A stretch of 64,000 nucleotides of DNA from Methylobacterium oxalidis (lineage in GTDB: Bacteria; Pseudomonadota; Alphaproteobacteria; Rhizobiales; Beijerinckiaceae): positions 161,326 to 225,325 of the forward strand of contig NZ_BJZU01000004.1 in assembly GCF_007992195.1 (NCBI RefSeq). The letters run 5' to 3'. This document shows, one piece after another, positions 1-8,439 of this stretch. Position 1 is the first letter of the stretch; every line of letters begins with the position of its first letter. Position numbers and translations under genes: made by a program. The notes under the pieces were generated by a model. That model saw nothing but the letters and a program-made list of their open reading frames with translations, did not search any database and was not told the DNA's origin.

Positions 1-2
1 TC

Positions 3-845
3 TCCGCCCGGCTGAACGCCCTGCGCCAGGACGTCGAGGCGGCCGAGAGCAAGGTCGTGCGCTACCGTGAGGAGAACCACCTCGTCGCCTCGTCCGGGCG
101 CCTCCTCACCGACCAGCAGCTCGGCGACCTGAACCAGCAGCTCGTCACCGCCTCGATCAAGACGGCGGAGGCCCGCTCGCGCCTTGAGCAGGCCCGCAAG
201 ATGAAGGTCGGCGACGCCGGCACGGCGCTGCCCGAGATGCTGCAATCCCTCGAGATGCAGGCTCTGCGGCAGCAATACGCCACGCTCTCCCGCAACACCG
301 CCGAACTCGCGACGCGCCTCGGCGAGCGCCACCCGGCCATGGCGGAGCAGTACGCCCAGCAGCGCGATCTGCAGCGCCTGATCCAGCGCGAGAAGGAGCG
401 CATCATCGAGACGACACAGAAGGACTACGACCGCGCCGCCGCGAGCGAAGCCGCCATCCAGAAGAACCTGGAGCGGGTGAAAACGGAGAACGCCGCGAGC
501 GACCGCGCCAATGTCGGGCTGCGGGAACTGGAGCGGGCGGTCGAATCGCGCCGCGGCATCTACGAGACCTTCCTGCGCCGCTCCCGCGAGGCCAGCGAGC
601 AGGAGCGCCTGAACAACACCAACGTGCGGATCATCTCACCGGCGACGCCGGCCCGCGAGCGGACATGGCCGCCCTCGCCCAAGATCGTGCTGCCGGTGGC
701 CCTGCTGCTCGGCCTGCTGCTCGGTGCCGGCATCGCGCTCATGCTCGGCGCCGACCGGGACCGGCGCCAGGCGCAGCGCCGGAGCGTGCCCGCGCCGGCC
801 CCCGCACCGGCCCGAGCCCGCAGCTTCCGGGCGGCCGATGCCTGA
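3..845 (+). CDS. Wzz/GumC-type polysaccharide chain-length/export protein, 3' part only
   Basis: The gene enters the window from the left, so its start is not visible; the open frame runs from base 3 and gives about 280 residues. The visible part is a long polar, Arg/Glu/Ala-rich, coiled-coil-forming stretch ending in a hydrophobic segment (VLPVALLLGLLLGAGIALML) and a short basic Ala/Pro-rich tail. That is the periplasmic coil plus second membrane helix of Wzz/GumC-type co-polymerases, which set chain length during exopolysaccharide assembly at the inner membrane. No fused tyrosine-kinase domain follows the last helix. Its stop overlaps the start of the downstream glycosyltransferase (ATGCCTGA), so the two are translationally coupled. 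Confidence 0.8.
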   Translation, partial: SARLNALRQDVEAAESKVVRYREENHLVASSGRLLTDQQLGDLNQQLVTASIKTAEARSRLEQARKMKVGDAGTALPEMLQSLEMQALRQQYATLSRNTAELATRLGERHPAMAEQYAQQRDLQRLIQREKERIIETTQKDYDRAAASEAAIQKNLERVKTENAASDRANVGLRELERAVESRRGIYETFLRRSREASEQERLNNTNVRIISPATPARERTWPPSPKIVLPVALLLGLLLGAGIALMLGADRDRRQAQRRSVPAPAPAPARARSFRAADA

Positions 846-1650
846 GACCGGACGCGACGCCACGGGCGGGATGCCGGAATGCCGGGCGAGCCTGCGCCTG
901 TTCGGCCTCGACTTCTCCACCGGCGGACCCGACGAGATCATCGCAGAGGCGGCGGCCCGCTCCGGCAGCGCCCCCCGCCTCGTGGTGACGGCGAATGTCG
1001 ACCACATCGTCCTCCTGTCCGAGCACGCGGCCTTCCGGGCGGCCTACGAGAGCGCCGCGGTGCGCACCCTCGACGGCATGCCGCTCGTCTGGTTCTCGCG
1101 CCTCATCGGGCGGTCGGGCGCCCGGCGCGTGACCGGGCACGACCTCCTCACCAGCGCCCTCTCGGCGCCTGCGGACCCGCGGGCCCGGATCTTCCTGGTC
1201 TGTCCGAACGCTCTCGTCGGCGAGCGCCTGCGGGCGCGGCTCGTGCGCCGCGGTCACGCCGAGGCCGGCGTCGCAGTCGCGGTGCCGCCCTTCGGCTTCG
1301 AGGACGACGCGGCCTACGGGCGCCATCTCGCGGAGCGGGTGCGGACGCACGGCACCACCCTCCTCGTCATGGGCGTCGGCGCGCCGAAATCGGAGATCTG
1401 GGTCCACCGGCAGGGCGCGGCGCTCGGCGCCCCCGTGACACTCGCTGTCGGGGACGCGCTCAGCGTCGCGGCCGGTCTCGTACCGCGCGCGCCGCTCCTG
1501 ATGCAGCGCACCGGCCTCGAGTGGCTGTTCCGTTTCCTGCACGCGCCGCAACGCCTGTTCTGGCGCTACTTCGTCCGATCCTGGCGGTTCCTGCGCATCG
1601 CCGCGCAGGATCTCGCGGAGTCGGGCAAGGCCGCGGCGCCCCGGGCGTGA
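838..1650 (+). CDS. WecG/TagA/CpsF family glycosyltransferase
   Basis: This 270-residue protein belongs to the GT26 family, which moves a sugar (often N-acetylmannosamine or its uronate) from a UDP donor onto a lipid-linked acceptor. Visible motifs are TANVDHI (about residues 51-57), DGMP (79-82) and the hallmark GVGAPKSEIWV (179-189). The ATG at 838 overlaps the stop of the upstream Wzz/GumC gene by 8 bases and gives the expected N-terminus; a second ATG lies at 871. The C-terminus ends in an aromatic, basic stretch typical of membrane association. Context says it builds the exopolysaccharide exported by its neighbour. The exact sugar cannot be read from sequence. Confidence 0.88.
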   Translation: MPETGRDATGGMPECRASLRLFGLDFSTGGPDEIIAEAAARSGSAPRLVVTANVDHIVLLSEHAAFRAAYESAAVRTLDGMPLVWFSRLIGRSGARRVTGHDLLTSALSAPADPRARIFLVCPNALVGERLRARLVRRGHAEAGVAVAVPPFGFEDDAAYGRHLAERVRTHGTTLLVMGVGAPKSEIWVHRQGAALGAPVTLAVGDALSVAAGLVPRAPLLMQRTGLEWLFRFLHAPQRLFWRYFVRSWRFLRIAAQDLAESGKAAAPRA

Positions 1651-1654
1651 GGCG

Positions 1655-2131
1655 GTGAGCCTCTACCTCGCCCTCAAGTTCCTGCACCTGCTCGGCGCCA
1701 CGATCCTCCTCGGCACCGGGACGGGCATCGCCTTCTTCATGCTGATGGCGCACCTGAGCCGGGATGCGGCGTTCGTGGCCGGAACCGCCGGCATCGTCGT
1801 GGTCGCGGACGCGCTCTTCACGGCAACGGCGGTGGTCGCGCAGCCGGTCACGGGTTATCTCCTCACTCGCGAGACCGGCATCGGCCTCGGCGAGGGGTGG
1901 GTGGCGCTCTCCCTCGGGCTCTACGTCACCGCGGGTCTGTTCTGGCTGCCCGTGGTCTGGATACAGGCCCGCATGCGCGACCTCGCCGCAGCCGCCGCGC
2001 GGGCCGGCGCGCCACTTCCCGCAGCCTACAACCGGCTGTTCCGGATCTGGTTCGCCTGCGGCATCCCCGGCTTCGGCTCGGTCATGGCCATCGTCTGGCT
2101 GATGGTCGCGAAGCCGGCGCTCGGCGGGTGA
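1655..2131 (+). CDS. DUF2269 family integral membrane protein
   Basis: A 158-residue, strongly hydrophobic protein starting at a GTG four bases after the glycosyltransferase stop. It has about four membrane segments (near residues 5-30, 45-70, 78-100 and 130-155). The N-terminal KFLHLLGATILLGTGTG and internal Arg-Glu-Thr-Gly loop match the DUF2269 pattern. DUF2269 genes commonly sit directly before an SDR-DoxX fusion gene, as here. Function is unknown; the pairing suggests a shared membrane redox or quinone-linked role, but that is inference. Confidence 0.75.
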   Translation: MSLYLALKFLHLLGATILLGTGTGIAFFMLMAHLSRDAAFVAGTAGIVVVADALFTATAVVAQPVTGYLLTRETGIGLGEGWVALSLGLYVTAGLFWLPVVWIQARMRDLAAAAARAGAPLPAAYNRLFRIWFACGIPGFGSVMAIVWLMVAKPALGG

Positions 2132-2133
2132 GC

Positions 2134-3459
2134 ATGGACGCCTCCGCACGCATCGCCATCCTCGGGGCTTCGGGCCTGATCGGGCAGGGTCTCGCCGAGG
2201 CGCTCGGGCGCGAAGGGTTCGCCGTTACGGCCATCGCGCGCCGTTTCACGCCGGCCCAGACCGAAGCCTTCGGCGCGGGGGCGATCTGCTGCCCCATCGT
2301 CGATCTCGGCGAGCCCGAACTCGGAGCGCTGCTGGCCGAGCATCGGCCGGACCTCGTCGTGAACTGCCTCGGTGTCCTGCAGGACGGCCCGCGGGGCTCG
2401 ACCCAGGACGTCCACGGCGGCTTCGTCGGTCGGCTGCTCCGGGCGATCGGAGCGCAGGGCCGGTCGATCCTGCTCGTCCACGTCTCGATTCCCGGAGACC
2501 CCGACGAGGACGAGACCGCGTTCAGCCGGACGAAGCGGGAGGCCGAGCGCCTGATCGCGGACGCGGCCTGCCCCTCGGTCATCCTCCGGCCCGGCTTCGT
2601 GATCGGTCCGGCCGCCTTCGGCGGCAGCGCCCTGATCCGCGCGCTCGCCGCGGCTCCGCTCGACCTGCCCGAGGCGGTCGCGAAGCGGCCGTTCGCCGCA
2701 ACGGCGATGGCGGACATCGTGCGTACGGTCTCGACGGTCGCCCGGCGCTGGCAGGCAGGCGAGCGGGACTGGCACGCGGTCTGGGACCTCCTGGAGGAAC
2801 GCCCCTCGCGGGTCGGGACGGTGATCGATGGCATACGGCTGCGCTTGGGCGGCCCGCGGCCGCGCATGACGCTGCCCACCTGGCTCCTGAGCGTCGGCGC
2901 CCGGCTGGGCGACGCGGCGGCGATGCTCGGCTGGTCGCCCCCCGTCCGGACGACGGCAATGCGCGAGATGATGCGCGGCGTCAGAGGCGATCCGGGACCG
3001 TTCATCGCCGAGAGCGGGATCCGGCCGGCCCCGCTGCCGCAGATTCTCGCGGACCTGCCGCCGACGGTCCAGGAGCGCTGGTTCGGTGGTCTCTACCTGC
3101 TGAAGCCGCTCGTCATCGGCGGCCTCGCCGTGTTCTGGGCCATGTCGGGGCTGATCGCGCTGGTTCCAGCTTTCGATGCCGCCGCCGCTATCCTCACGGC
3201 AAGGGGTTTTCCGGACGGCCTCGCCCGCTTCATCACGCTCGTCACGAGCCTCGCCGACATCGCGGTCGGCCTCGCGATCGCGCTCCGCCGAACCTGCCGG
3301 GCCGGGCTCGTCGCGGGCATCGCCCTGTCGCTGTTCTACATGGCCGGTGCGGCGATCCTCGCGCCGTCCCTCTGGATCGAGCCGCTCGGCGCCCTCGTTA
3401 AGACCGGCCCGGCGGTCATCCTGATGCTCGTGGCGCTGGCGACGCTGGACGAGCGCTGA
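2134..3459 (+). CDS. NAD(P)-dependent SDR/epimerase fused to a DoxX-like membrane domain
   Basis: A 441-residue two-part protein. Residues 1-290 form an atypical/extended SDR with the nucleotide-binding GASGLIGQG at 11-19; the last about 120 residues carry four hydrophobic segments of the DoxX-like type. I chose ATG 2134. An in-frame GTG at 2128 overlaps the upstream stop (GTGA) and is an alternative. The open frame continues upstream to 1897, but that stretch is a shadow of the DUF2269 gene. The protein is probably held at the inner membrane with a cytoplasmic nucleotide-binding head; substrate unknown. It is co-transcribed with the DUF2269 gene. Confidence 0.8.
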   Translation: MDASARIAILGASGLIGQGLAEALGREGFAVTAIARRFTPAQTEAFGAGAICCPIVDLGEPELGALLAEHRPDLVVNCLGVLQDGPRGSTQDVHGGFVGRLLRAIGAQGRSILLVHVSIPGDPDEDETAFSRTKREAERLIADAACPSVILRPGFVIGPAAFGGSALIRALAAAPLDLPEAVAKRPFAATAMADIVRTVSTVARRWQAGERDWHAVWDLLEERPSRVGTVIDGIRLRLGGPRPRMTLPTWLLSVGARLGDAAAMLGWSPPVRTTAMREMMRGVRGDPGPFIAESGIRPAPLPQILADLPPTVQERWFGGLYLLKPLVIGGLAVFWAMSGLIALVPAFDAAAAILTARGFPDGLARFITLVTSLADIAVGLAIALRRTCRAGLVAGIALSLFYMAGAAILAPSLWIEPLGALVKTGPAVILMLVALATLDER

Positions 3460-3469
3460 GGCCGGCGCC

Positions 3470-4042
3470 TCAGCCCGCGGCGAACAGCTCGGGCCGGCGC
3501 AGGCGGAGGGCCTGGACGAGAACCAGGGTCTTCATGTCGTTGAGCTCGCCACGGTCGCTCATGGCGGCGAGATCCGCGAGCGGCACCTCGTGAACCGTGA
3601 TCGCCTCGTGCTCGGAAGCGAGGCCACCGCCGGGTCCGGTGCGGTCGGCGGCCGTGAAGGCAGCGAGGAACAGATCCATCTGCTCCGTCGAGATGCCCGG
3701 CATGCTCCAGGCGCGCACCACCCGCTCCAGGGAGCCGAGGGCGATGCCTGTCTCCTCGAACACCTCGCGCCGCGCACCGTCCTCCGGCTCACCTTCGTCG
3801 AGGAGGCCGGCCGGCGCCTCCAGGAGGTCCGGAACTCCGTCGGCGTAGAAGGGCGCTGCGCGGAACTGCGAGATCAGCACGGCGACGCGGCGCTCTGGAT
3901 CGTAGGGCAGCACACCGACCGCGCGGCCGTGATCCTCGATCTCCCGCTTGATCGGGGTGCCGTCGGGCATCGTGACCTCGGCGACGAGGAAGCGGCTCCA
4001 GCCGTCGTGCACGGTGCGCGTGCCGCGAATGATGGGGGCCAT
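3470..4042 (-). CDS. Nudix hydrolase, ADP-ribose/GDP-mannose pyrophosphatase-like
   Basis: A 190-residue Nudix protein. The catalytic core REVFEETG (residues 92-99) follows EAPAGLLDEGEPED. The N-terminal VAVLISQFRAAP and EAPAGLL blocks are those of the ADP-sugar pyrophosphatase subgroup, which splits nucleotide-sugars to NMP plus sugar phosphate. One oddity: only six residues separate the Glu of the GX5E part from the REUXEE part instead of the usual seven, so the Nudix box is 22 rather than 23 residues. The Mg-binding REXXEE residues are intact. The gene is convergent with the SDR-DoxX gene, 10 bases away. Confidence 0.88.
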   Translation of the reverse strand: MAPIIRGTRTVHDGWSRFLVAEVTMPDGTPIKREIEDHGRAVGVLPYDPERRVAVLISQFRAAPFYADGVPDLLEAPAGLLDEGEPEDGARREVFEETGIALGSLERVVRAWSMPGISTEQMDLFLAAFTAADRTGPGGGLASEHEAITVHEVPLADLAAMSDRGELNDMKTLVLVQALRLRRPELFAAG

Positions 4043-4124
4043 GCCGAGATCTCCGCCGGGCCCGTTGCCCCGGGCCTCCGAATCCGGCCTCTAGGAGACT
4101 GTTGCCGCAGGAATGAGGCGGCCC

Positions 4125-4376
4125 TTATCCGCCGTCCCGACAAATCGTGAAGCGGAGCGTCTCGCCGAGCCGCTCCTGCGCGTCGAGGCGCGCGCCCTCC
4201 TCGCGCACGAGGTTCGGGATGTCGATCGCCGACATCGGATCCGTGCAGGCGACGACGAGGCGCCGACCCGGCGCGAGGCCGCGCAGGACCTTGCGGGTCC
4301 GCAGGACCGGGAGCGGGCATTTGAGGCCCCTCAGATCCAGCTCGATCATGCTGCCGACGTCTACCTGATCGCTCAC
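4125..4376 (-). CDS. TusA family sulfurtransferase
   Basis: A small (83 residue) protein with the TusA/SirA core LDLRGLKCPLPVLRTRK; the Cys of the CPxP motif carries persulfide sulfur. Such proteins relay sulfur for tRNA thiolation, molybdenum-cofactor or Fe-S related transfers in the cytoplasm. The longest frame begins with GTG at 4376, directly against the U-tract of the preceding gene's terminator and without a visible ribosome-binding site. The ATG at 4349 (74 residues, MIELDLRG) is a credible alternative. The window also encodes Mo-dependent formate dehydrogenase and a Mo hydroxylase, which need sulfurated cofactor, but a link is speculative. Confidence 0.85.
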   Translation of the reverse strand: MSDQVDVGSMIELDLRGLKCPLPVLRTRKVLRGLAPGRRLVVACTDPMSAIDIPNLVREEGARLDAQERLGETLRFTICRDGG

Positions 4377-4379
4377 ACG

Positions 4380-4413
4380 AAAACCCCGCCGGGGCGCTTG
4401 CCTTCGGCGGGGT
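4380..4413 (-). terminator. Intrinsic terminator after the Gly/Tyr-rich gene
   Basis: Read on the minus strand, CCCCGCCG, a 13-base loop and CGGCGGGG form an 8-bp all-GC stem followed by TTTT. It lies between the stop of the Gly/Tyr-rich gene (4466) and the first possible start of tusA (4376), so it ends the former transcript and implies that tusA has its own promoter or reads through. Confidence 0.8.
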
Positions 4414-4465
4414 GTCTAGACGATGGCGGCGGCCGCGTCAGGCGGAGCGGCGCGCCTGTCCGGTC

Positions 4466-4894
4466 TCAGTAGCCCCAGCCGTAAGCCGGGTAGCCGTAGC
4501 CATAGCCGTAGGACGGGTAGCTGTACCCGTAGCCGTAGGCCGGGTAGCCGCCGTAGCCGGCGCCGTAATAGCCGTCGTAGTAGCCGTAGCGGGGTGCGGA
4601 GCTGGCCGCGATGGCGCCGCCGATGATGCCGAGGGCCGCACCGGCCGCCAGCGCACCGCCGACGCCGCGGCGGTAGCCGTAACCGCGATAGCCGTAGCCG
4701 CGGTAACCGATGCCGCGGTAGCCGCCGTAATAGCCGCCGCCGCGCCAGCGAACCTGGTCGACGTTTCCGGCCGGACCGCCTACCTGCGACGAGGAGAGGG
4801 CCGGCAGCGGAGCGGCCTCGGCAGCGGTGAAGGAACCTGCAGTCATGCCGATCGCGGCAGTGCCGGCGAGGGCGAGGGTCATGATGCGGGACAT
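4466..4894 (-). CDS. Secreted Gly/Tyr-rich protein
   Basis: A 142-residue protein with a Sec signal peptide (basic MSR, hydrophobic core, cleavage after AAEA near residue 28). The mature part is almost wholly Gly and Tyr: repeated GYRGYGY-type units (residues about 50-75), a short glycine-zipper-like hydrophobic patch GGALAAGAALGIIGGAIAA (about 79-97), then Tyr-Gly-Pro repeats to the end. The zipper could insert in or associate with the outer membrane. An SD sequence CAGGAG sits nine bases before ATG 4894. A sigma-EcfG-type promoter lies just upstream at 4933-4957, suggesting stress induction. Function unknown. Confidence 0.75.
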   Translation of the reverse strand: MSRIMTLALAGTAAIGMTAGSFTAAEAAPLPALSSSQVGGPAGNVDQVRWRGGGYYGGYRGIGYRGYGYRGYGYRRGVGGALAAGAALGIIGGAIAASSAPRYGYYDGYYGAGYGGYPAYGYGYSYPSYGYGYGYPAYGWGY

Positions 4895-4932
4895 GCGGAC
4901 GAACTCCTGAGTCGAAGCCTTAGTGCCCTAGG

Positions 4933-4957
4933 AACGACGTCGCTCCGCTTCCGTTCC
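4933..4957 (-). promoter_or_regulatory. Candidate sigma-EcfG (general stress) promoter
   Basis: On the minus strand GGAAC (4957-4953), 16 bases, then CGTT (4936-4933). This matches the EcfG consensus GGAAC-N16/17-CGTT exactly. It points at the Gly/Tyr-rich secreted protein, whose ATG is 39 bases past the -10 element, leaving a leader of roughly 30 bases. Confidence 0.65.
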
Positions 4958-5073
4958 GCCGGCCGTGAGTTCCCCGGCAATCTCCGGGTGCCTTCACGCA
5001 CATGTGTACGGTCCAGCCTCCGGTAGGGCGGCGCCGCACGATCCTGGCAGGCTGGCGCGACCCTGTCGAAGGG

Positions 5074-6441
5074 TCAGAACACGCACTCCGCGAAGGCAGG
5101 TGAGACCGAGCGCCGCCAAGGGCCTTCGTAATCGGCGAGGTGATCCTCGGCCTCGGTGCGGCCCGCCGCGACGATCGCCTCCAGCGGCTGCAGGTACACG
5201 GTCTCGTCCCGTCCCGCGGCGTCGCGACGCGCCCGTGCCTGGAGTCCGGTGCGGGCGATCGTGAGCGCCTCGGCCGCCACCTCCCCGAGGCTGCGACCAG
5301 CGATGGGCGTGGCGAGGCCGAGGCGCGGCACCGTGGCCCGCACCGCCTCGCGCTCCGCCTCGGTCCAGTCCTTCGCCAGGTCGAGCGCGGCGTCGAGGGC
5401 GGCCTCGTCGTAGAGGAGTCCGGTCCAGAAGGCAGCCTGCGCCGCGATCATCGCGGGGCCGCCGACATCGGAGCCGCGCATCTCGAGGAATCGCTTCAGG
5501 CGCACCTCCGGAAACGCCGTGGAGGCGTGGTTCGCCCAGTCGGAGACGGTGGCGAATTCGCCCGGCAACTGGGGCAGCTTGCCGGCCATGAGGTCGCGGA
5601 ACGAAGCGCCCGCGACGTCGTGGTAGGTGTCGCCACGCTTCACGAAGTACATCGGCATGTCGAGCAGCCAGTCGACATAAGCCTCGTAGCCGAAGCCGGG
5701 CTTGAACGCCTCGGGCAGCATGCCGGTGCGGTCGGCGTCGGTGTCGCGCCAGATCTCGGAGCGGCGGGAGAGAAATCCGTTCGGCCGCCCGTCCGTGAAC
5801 GGCGAGTTGGCGAACAGCGCGGTCGCCACCGGCTGGAGCGCCAACGAGGCGCGCATCTTGCGCACCATGTCGGCCTCCGAGCAGAAGTCGACGTTCACCT
5901 GCACGGTGGCTGTGCGCAGCATCATGTCGAGGCCAAGCGAGCCGACCTTCGGCATGTAGGCCGCCATGATGCGGTAGCGGCTCTTCGGCATCACGGGCGT
6001 CTCCTCCCGCGTCCATCTCGGGCTCATACCGAGGGTGAGGAAGCCGATGCCGTGGGGCTCGGCGGCGCGGGCGACCGCGTCGAGATGCTCCTGCAATTCC
6101 CGCACGGTGGCGTGGACGTCGGGCAGGGGCGCGCCGGAGAGCTCGAACTGGCCGCCCGGCTCGATCGAGATCGCCCCGCCCTCGGCGCCGGCCAACCCGA
6201 TGATGTTGCCGGAATCGACGATGGGCTCCCAGCCCGTCTCGCGAGCGACGCCTTCGAGGAGTGCGCGGACGCCGTGATCGCCCGCGTAAGGAACGGGGGC
6301 GCCGCCGTCGCGGTAGAACGGGATCTTCTCGTGCTCGGTGCCGATCGCGAACTGCTCGCGCGGCTTCTCGCCGGCGGCGAACCACGCGATCAGCTCGGCG
6401 CGCCTGGTCAGCGGGGTCGTGTCGGACGTATCGCGCGCCAT
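5074..6441 (-). CDS. gshA: Glutamate-cysteine ligase
   Basis: The 455-residue protein catalyses ATP-dependent joining of glutamate and cysteine, the first step of glutathione synthesis, in the cytoplasm. It is the plant/alphaproteobacterial (class II, GCS2) type. Recognisable blocks are the N-terminal FAIGTEHEKIPF, the substrate loop AISIEPGGQFELSGAP, and the segments around TATVQVNVDFCSE and LFANSPFTDGRPNGF. I chose ATG 6441 (MARDTSDTT); the longer open frame running to 7206 is a shadow of rsmE. rsmE lies 173 bases upstream on the same strand. In methylotrophs glutathione also serves formaldehyde and stress chemistry, and cysteine supply comes from the cys genes further right. Confidence 0.95.
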   Translation of the reverse strand: MARDTSDTTPLTRRAELIAWFAAGEKPREQFAIGTEHEKIPFYRDGGAPVPYAGDHGVRALLEGVARETGWEPIVDSGNIIGLAGAEGGAISIEPGGQFELSGAPLPDVHATVRELQEHLDAVARAAEPHGIGFLTLGMSPRWTREETPVMPKSRYRIMAAYMPKVGSLGLDMMLRTATVQVNVDFCSEADMVRKMRASLALQPVATALFANSPFTDGRPNGFLSRRSEIWRDTDADRTGMLPEAFKPGFGYEAYVDWLLDMPMYFVKRGDTYHDVAGASFRDLMAGKLPQLPGEFATVSDWANHASTAFPEVRLKRFLEMRGSDVGGPAMIAAQAAFWTGLLYDEAALDAALDLAKDWTEAEREAVRATVPRLGLATPIAGRSLGEVAAEALTIARTGLQARARRDAAGRDETVYLQPLEAIVAAGRTEAEDHLADYEGPWRRSVSPAFAECVF

Positions 6442-6614
6442 GCGCTGCCTCGTCGTGCGGGATCGTTCGGGGGAAAGAGAGGCGCGCCGGTCATGCGTGC
6501 GGTCGAGCCCTTCGATCGGATGTCGTGTCCTTAATCCAGCCCGCGAGGCGCGACAACGCGAGGAACGGGCGCCGCCGCGCGTCCCGGTGTGCGCCCGCGC
6601 ACGCTGGACCGGGC

Positions 6615-7367
6615 TCAGCGGGCGTCGCCGAGGACCGCCTGGACGAGGGCCAGCACCGCCACGGCCGCCGTGTCGGCCCGCAGGATCCGAGGTCCCAGCG
6701 ACAGGGCCACGGTGTTCGGCCGGGCCGCGATGAGGGCCCGCTCGTCCAGCGCGAAGCCGCCCTCGGGCCCGACGAGAACGGCGAGCGGCGGCGGGGCGGC
6801 CGGATCCGCAGCGCCGCGCAGGGCCGCGATCGGATCGGAGACGGGAGCGTCCTCGTCGCAGAAGACGAGCAGGCGCTCGGGCGCGAGGTCGGCGAGCGCG
6901 GCCGGCAGGCGCACCGCCTCCGGCAGGTCCGGGATCGCGAGGATGCCGCACTGCTCGGCCGCCTCGATCGCGTTGGCGCGCAGCCGCTCGGCGTTGATGC
7001 GTTCGCCCTGCGTGTAGCGGGTGAAGACCGGGCGTATCGTGCCCGCCCCCATCTCGACGGCCTTCTGGGCGAGATAGTCGAGGCGCGCGCTCTTCAGCGG
7101 CGCGAACAGGTAGTGAAGGTCGGATGACTTGGGCTGGGTCCGCGTCCGCTCCTCGAGGACGAGGTCGGCGCTCTTGCGGCCGGTGGGGTCGAGGCGGGCG
7201 CGCCACTCGCCGTCGCGCCCGTTGAAGACGAGGATCATATCCTCGGGCTTCCGACGCAGCACGGTGAGGAGGTAGTTCGCCTGCGCCCGGTCGAGGGGCA
7301 GGCGCGCGCCCGATCCGAGATCCGTCTCGACGAAGAGGCGGGGAGCGGTGAAGTCGTAGGCGGCCAT
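6615..7367 (-). CDS. rsmE: 16S rRNA (uracil-1498-N3)-methyltransferase
   Basis: A 250-residue SPOUT-class methyltransferase that methylates U1498 in the 30S decoding region using S-adenosylmethionine. The C-terminal knot carries LAVLVGPEGGFALDERAL and LSLGPRILRADTAAV, the SAM-binding signature of RsmE; the N-terminal part is the PUA-like RNA-binding fold (RLFVETDLGSGARLPLDRAQ). ATG 7367 gives the family's usual length; the open frame extends to 8123 only as a shadow of the plus-strand gene beyond. It probably shares a transcript with gshA downstream. Confidence 0.93.
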   Translation of the reverse strand: MAAYDFTAPRLFVETDLGSGARLPLDRAQANYLLTVLRRKPEDMILVFNGRDGEWRARLDPTGRKSADLVLEERTRTQPKSSDLHYLFAPLKSARLDYLAQKAVEMGAGTIRPVFTRYTQGERINAERLRANAIEAAEQCGILAIPDLPEAVRLPAALADLAPERLLVFCDEDAPVSDPIAALRGAADPAAPPPLAVLVGPEGGFALDERALIAARPNTVALSLGPRILRADTAAVAVLALVQAVLGDAR

Positions 7368-7625
7368 GAGGGCGAAGTCGCGCGTGCGGCCGGCGCTGTC
7401 AACGCGCCCGAAGAAGCGTTGCAAAAACGTTACGCCCCGCCTCATTCGGCGATTTGCCCACGCCCGATCGCGCGCGCCGGTTTGCGGCTCGAATGACGCC
7501 ACATTCTCATGCAGAACCGAGCCCAAGCAGAACGGAACGATCCCGGTCCCGCCCTGGAGAGTCGATCGCGCATCTGTCGCGGACGGGGCAGCGGACCGAA
7601 GACCGACGCCTAGAGGGAAGACGGC

Positions 7626-8102
7626 ATGCTCACGAAAACCATCGCCACGCTGACCGGCGCGATCACGGGTGTCGTCGTCCTCGGCGGCGCCGCGCTCGCG
7701 CAGGCCCCTGAGTGCGGCGCGATCCAGCAGACGCTGAAGACCCGCCAGGAGCTCGTGGCGAAGGCGAACGCGGCCTCGCAATCGAAGAAGAAGATGACGC
7801 CGCAGGAGGCATGTGCCCTGTTCGGCAAGCTGCAGTCGAACGGTGCCGACGGGCTGAAGTGGATCGCCGCCAACAAGGAATGGTGCTCGATCCCCGATTC
7901 CTTCGCCGAGGGCTTCAAGGCCGACCACGTGAAGGTCTCGGGCATCCGCACCAAGATCTGCTCGGTGGCCGCCCAGGCGGCGAAGATGGAGGCGCAGGCG
8001 AAGGCTCAGGCTGCGGCGGGCGGCGGCATGCCGGGCGCCGGCGGCCTCCTCGGCGGACCCGGCCTGACCGGCTCCTTCAAGATGCCACAGGGCGCGCTCT
8101 GA
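7626..8102 (+). CDS. Secreted hypothetical protein with conserved cysteines
   Basis: A 158-residue protein with a clear signal peptide (MLTKTIATLTGAITGVVVLGG, cleavage after ALA near residue 25). The mature part has Cys at about 30, 63, 87 and 110, which could form two periplasmic disulfides, and an Ala/Gly/Met-rich tail. An SD-like GAGGGAAG precedes ATG 7626. I do not recognise a family with certainty. Similar short secreted proteins with regularly spaced cysteines occur across Hyphomicrobiales; no function is suggested by the neighbours rsmE and ubiA. Confidence 0.7.
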   Translation: MLTKTIATLTGAITGVVVLGGAALAQAPECGAIQQTLKTRQELVAKANAASQSKKKMTPQEACALFGKLQSNGADGLKWIAANKEWCSIPDSFAEGFKADHVKVSGIRTKICSVAAQAAKMEAQAKAQAAAGGGMPGAGGLLGGPGLTGSFKMPQGAL

Positions 8103-8439
8103 GCGCCCTTGCCCGGACCGCACGTCGTCTCATCACGGATAGGCGCCGCGCCTGAGCGCAGCGCTGCTCCGCCCCGCGACCGCTTCCCGGGACAGCGCGT
8201 GGGGGCGCCTTCGTAAGCGGCCTCCTGCCCCCGCGAGCCCTGAAGCCCGCCTGCGAGGCTGCCGAGCCGGAATTCGGCCTTCGGCTGGTGAGCCGGCGGG
8301 GCCGCGTCATACACGGGGGTGGCCTCGGCCGGGCAACGCGCGCATACCCGTTCCGCGCAGAAGCCCCTGCCCGCCCTCGAAGCTCCGCGATGACCGCCCG
8401 CGCGTCGATGTCCCGTCCTTCCCCCCGCCCCGGTTGGCC
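8103..8439 (+). other. Intergenic stretch, 337 bases
   Basis: Very GC-rich spacer between the secreted protein and ubiA. It has several short GC self-complementary pieces (for example GCCGGAATTCGGC near 8268) but no U-tract terminator, no credible ORF and no recognisable promoter that I can support. Confidence 0.4.
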
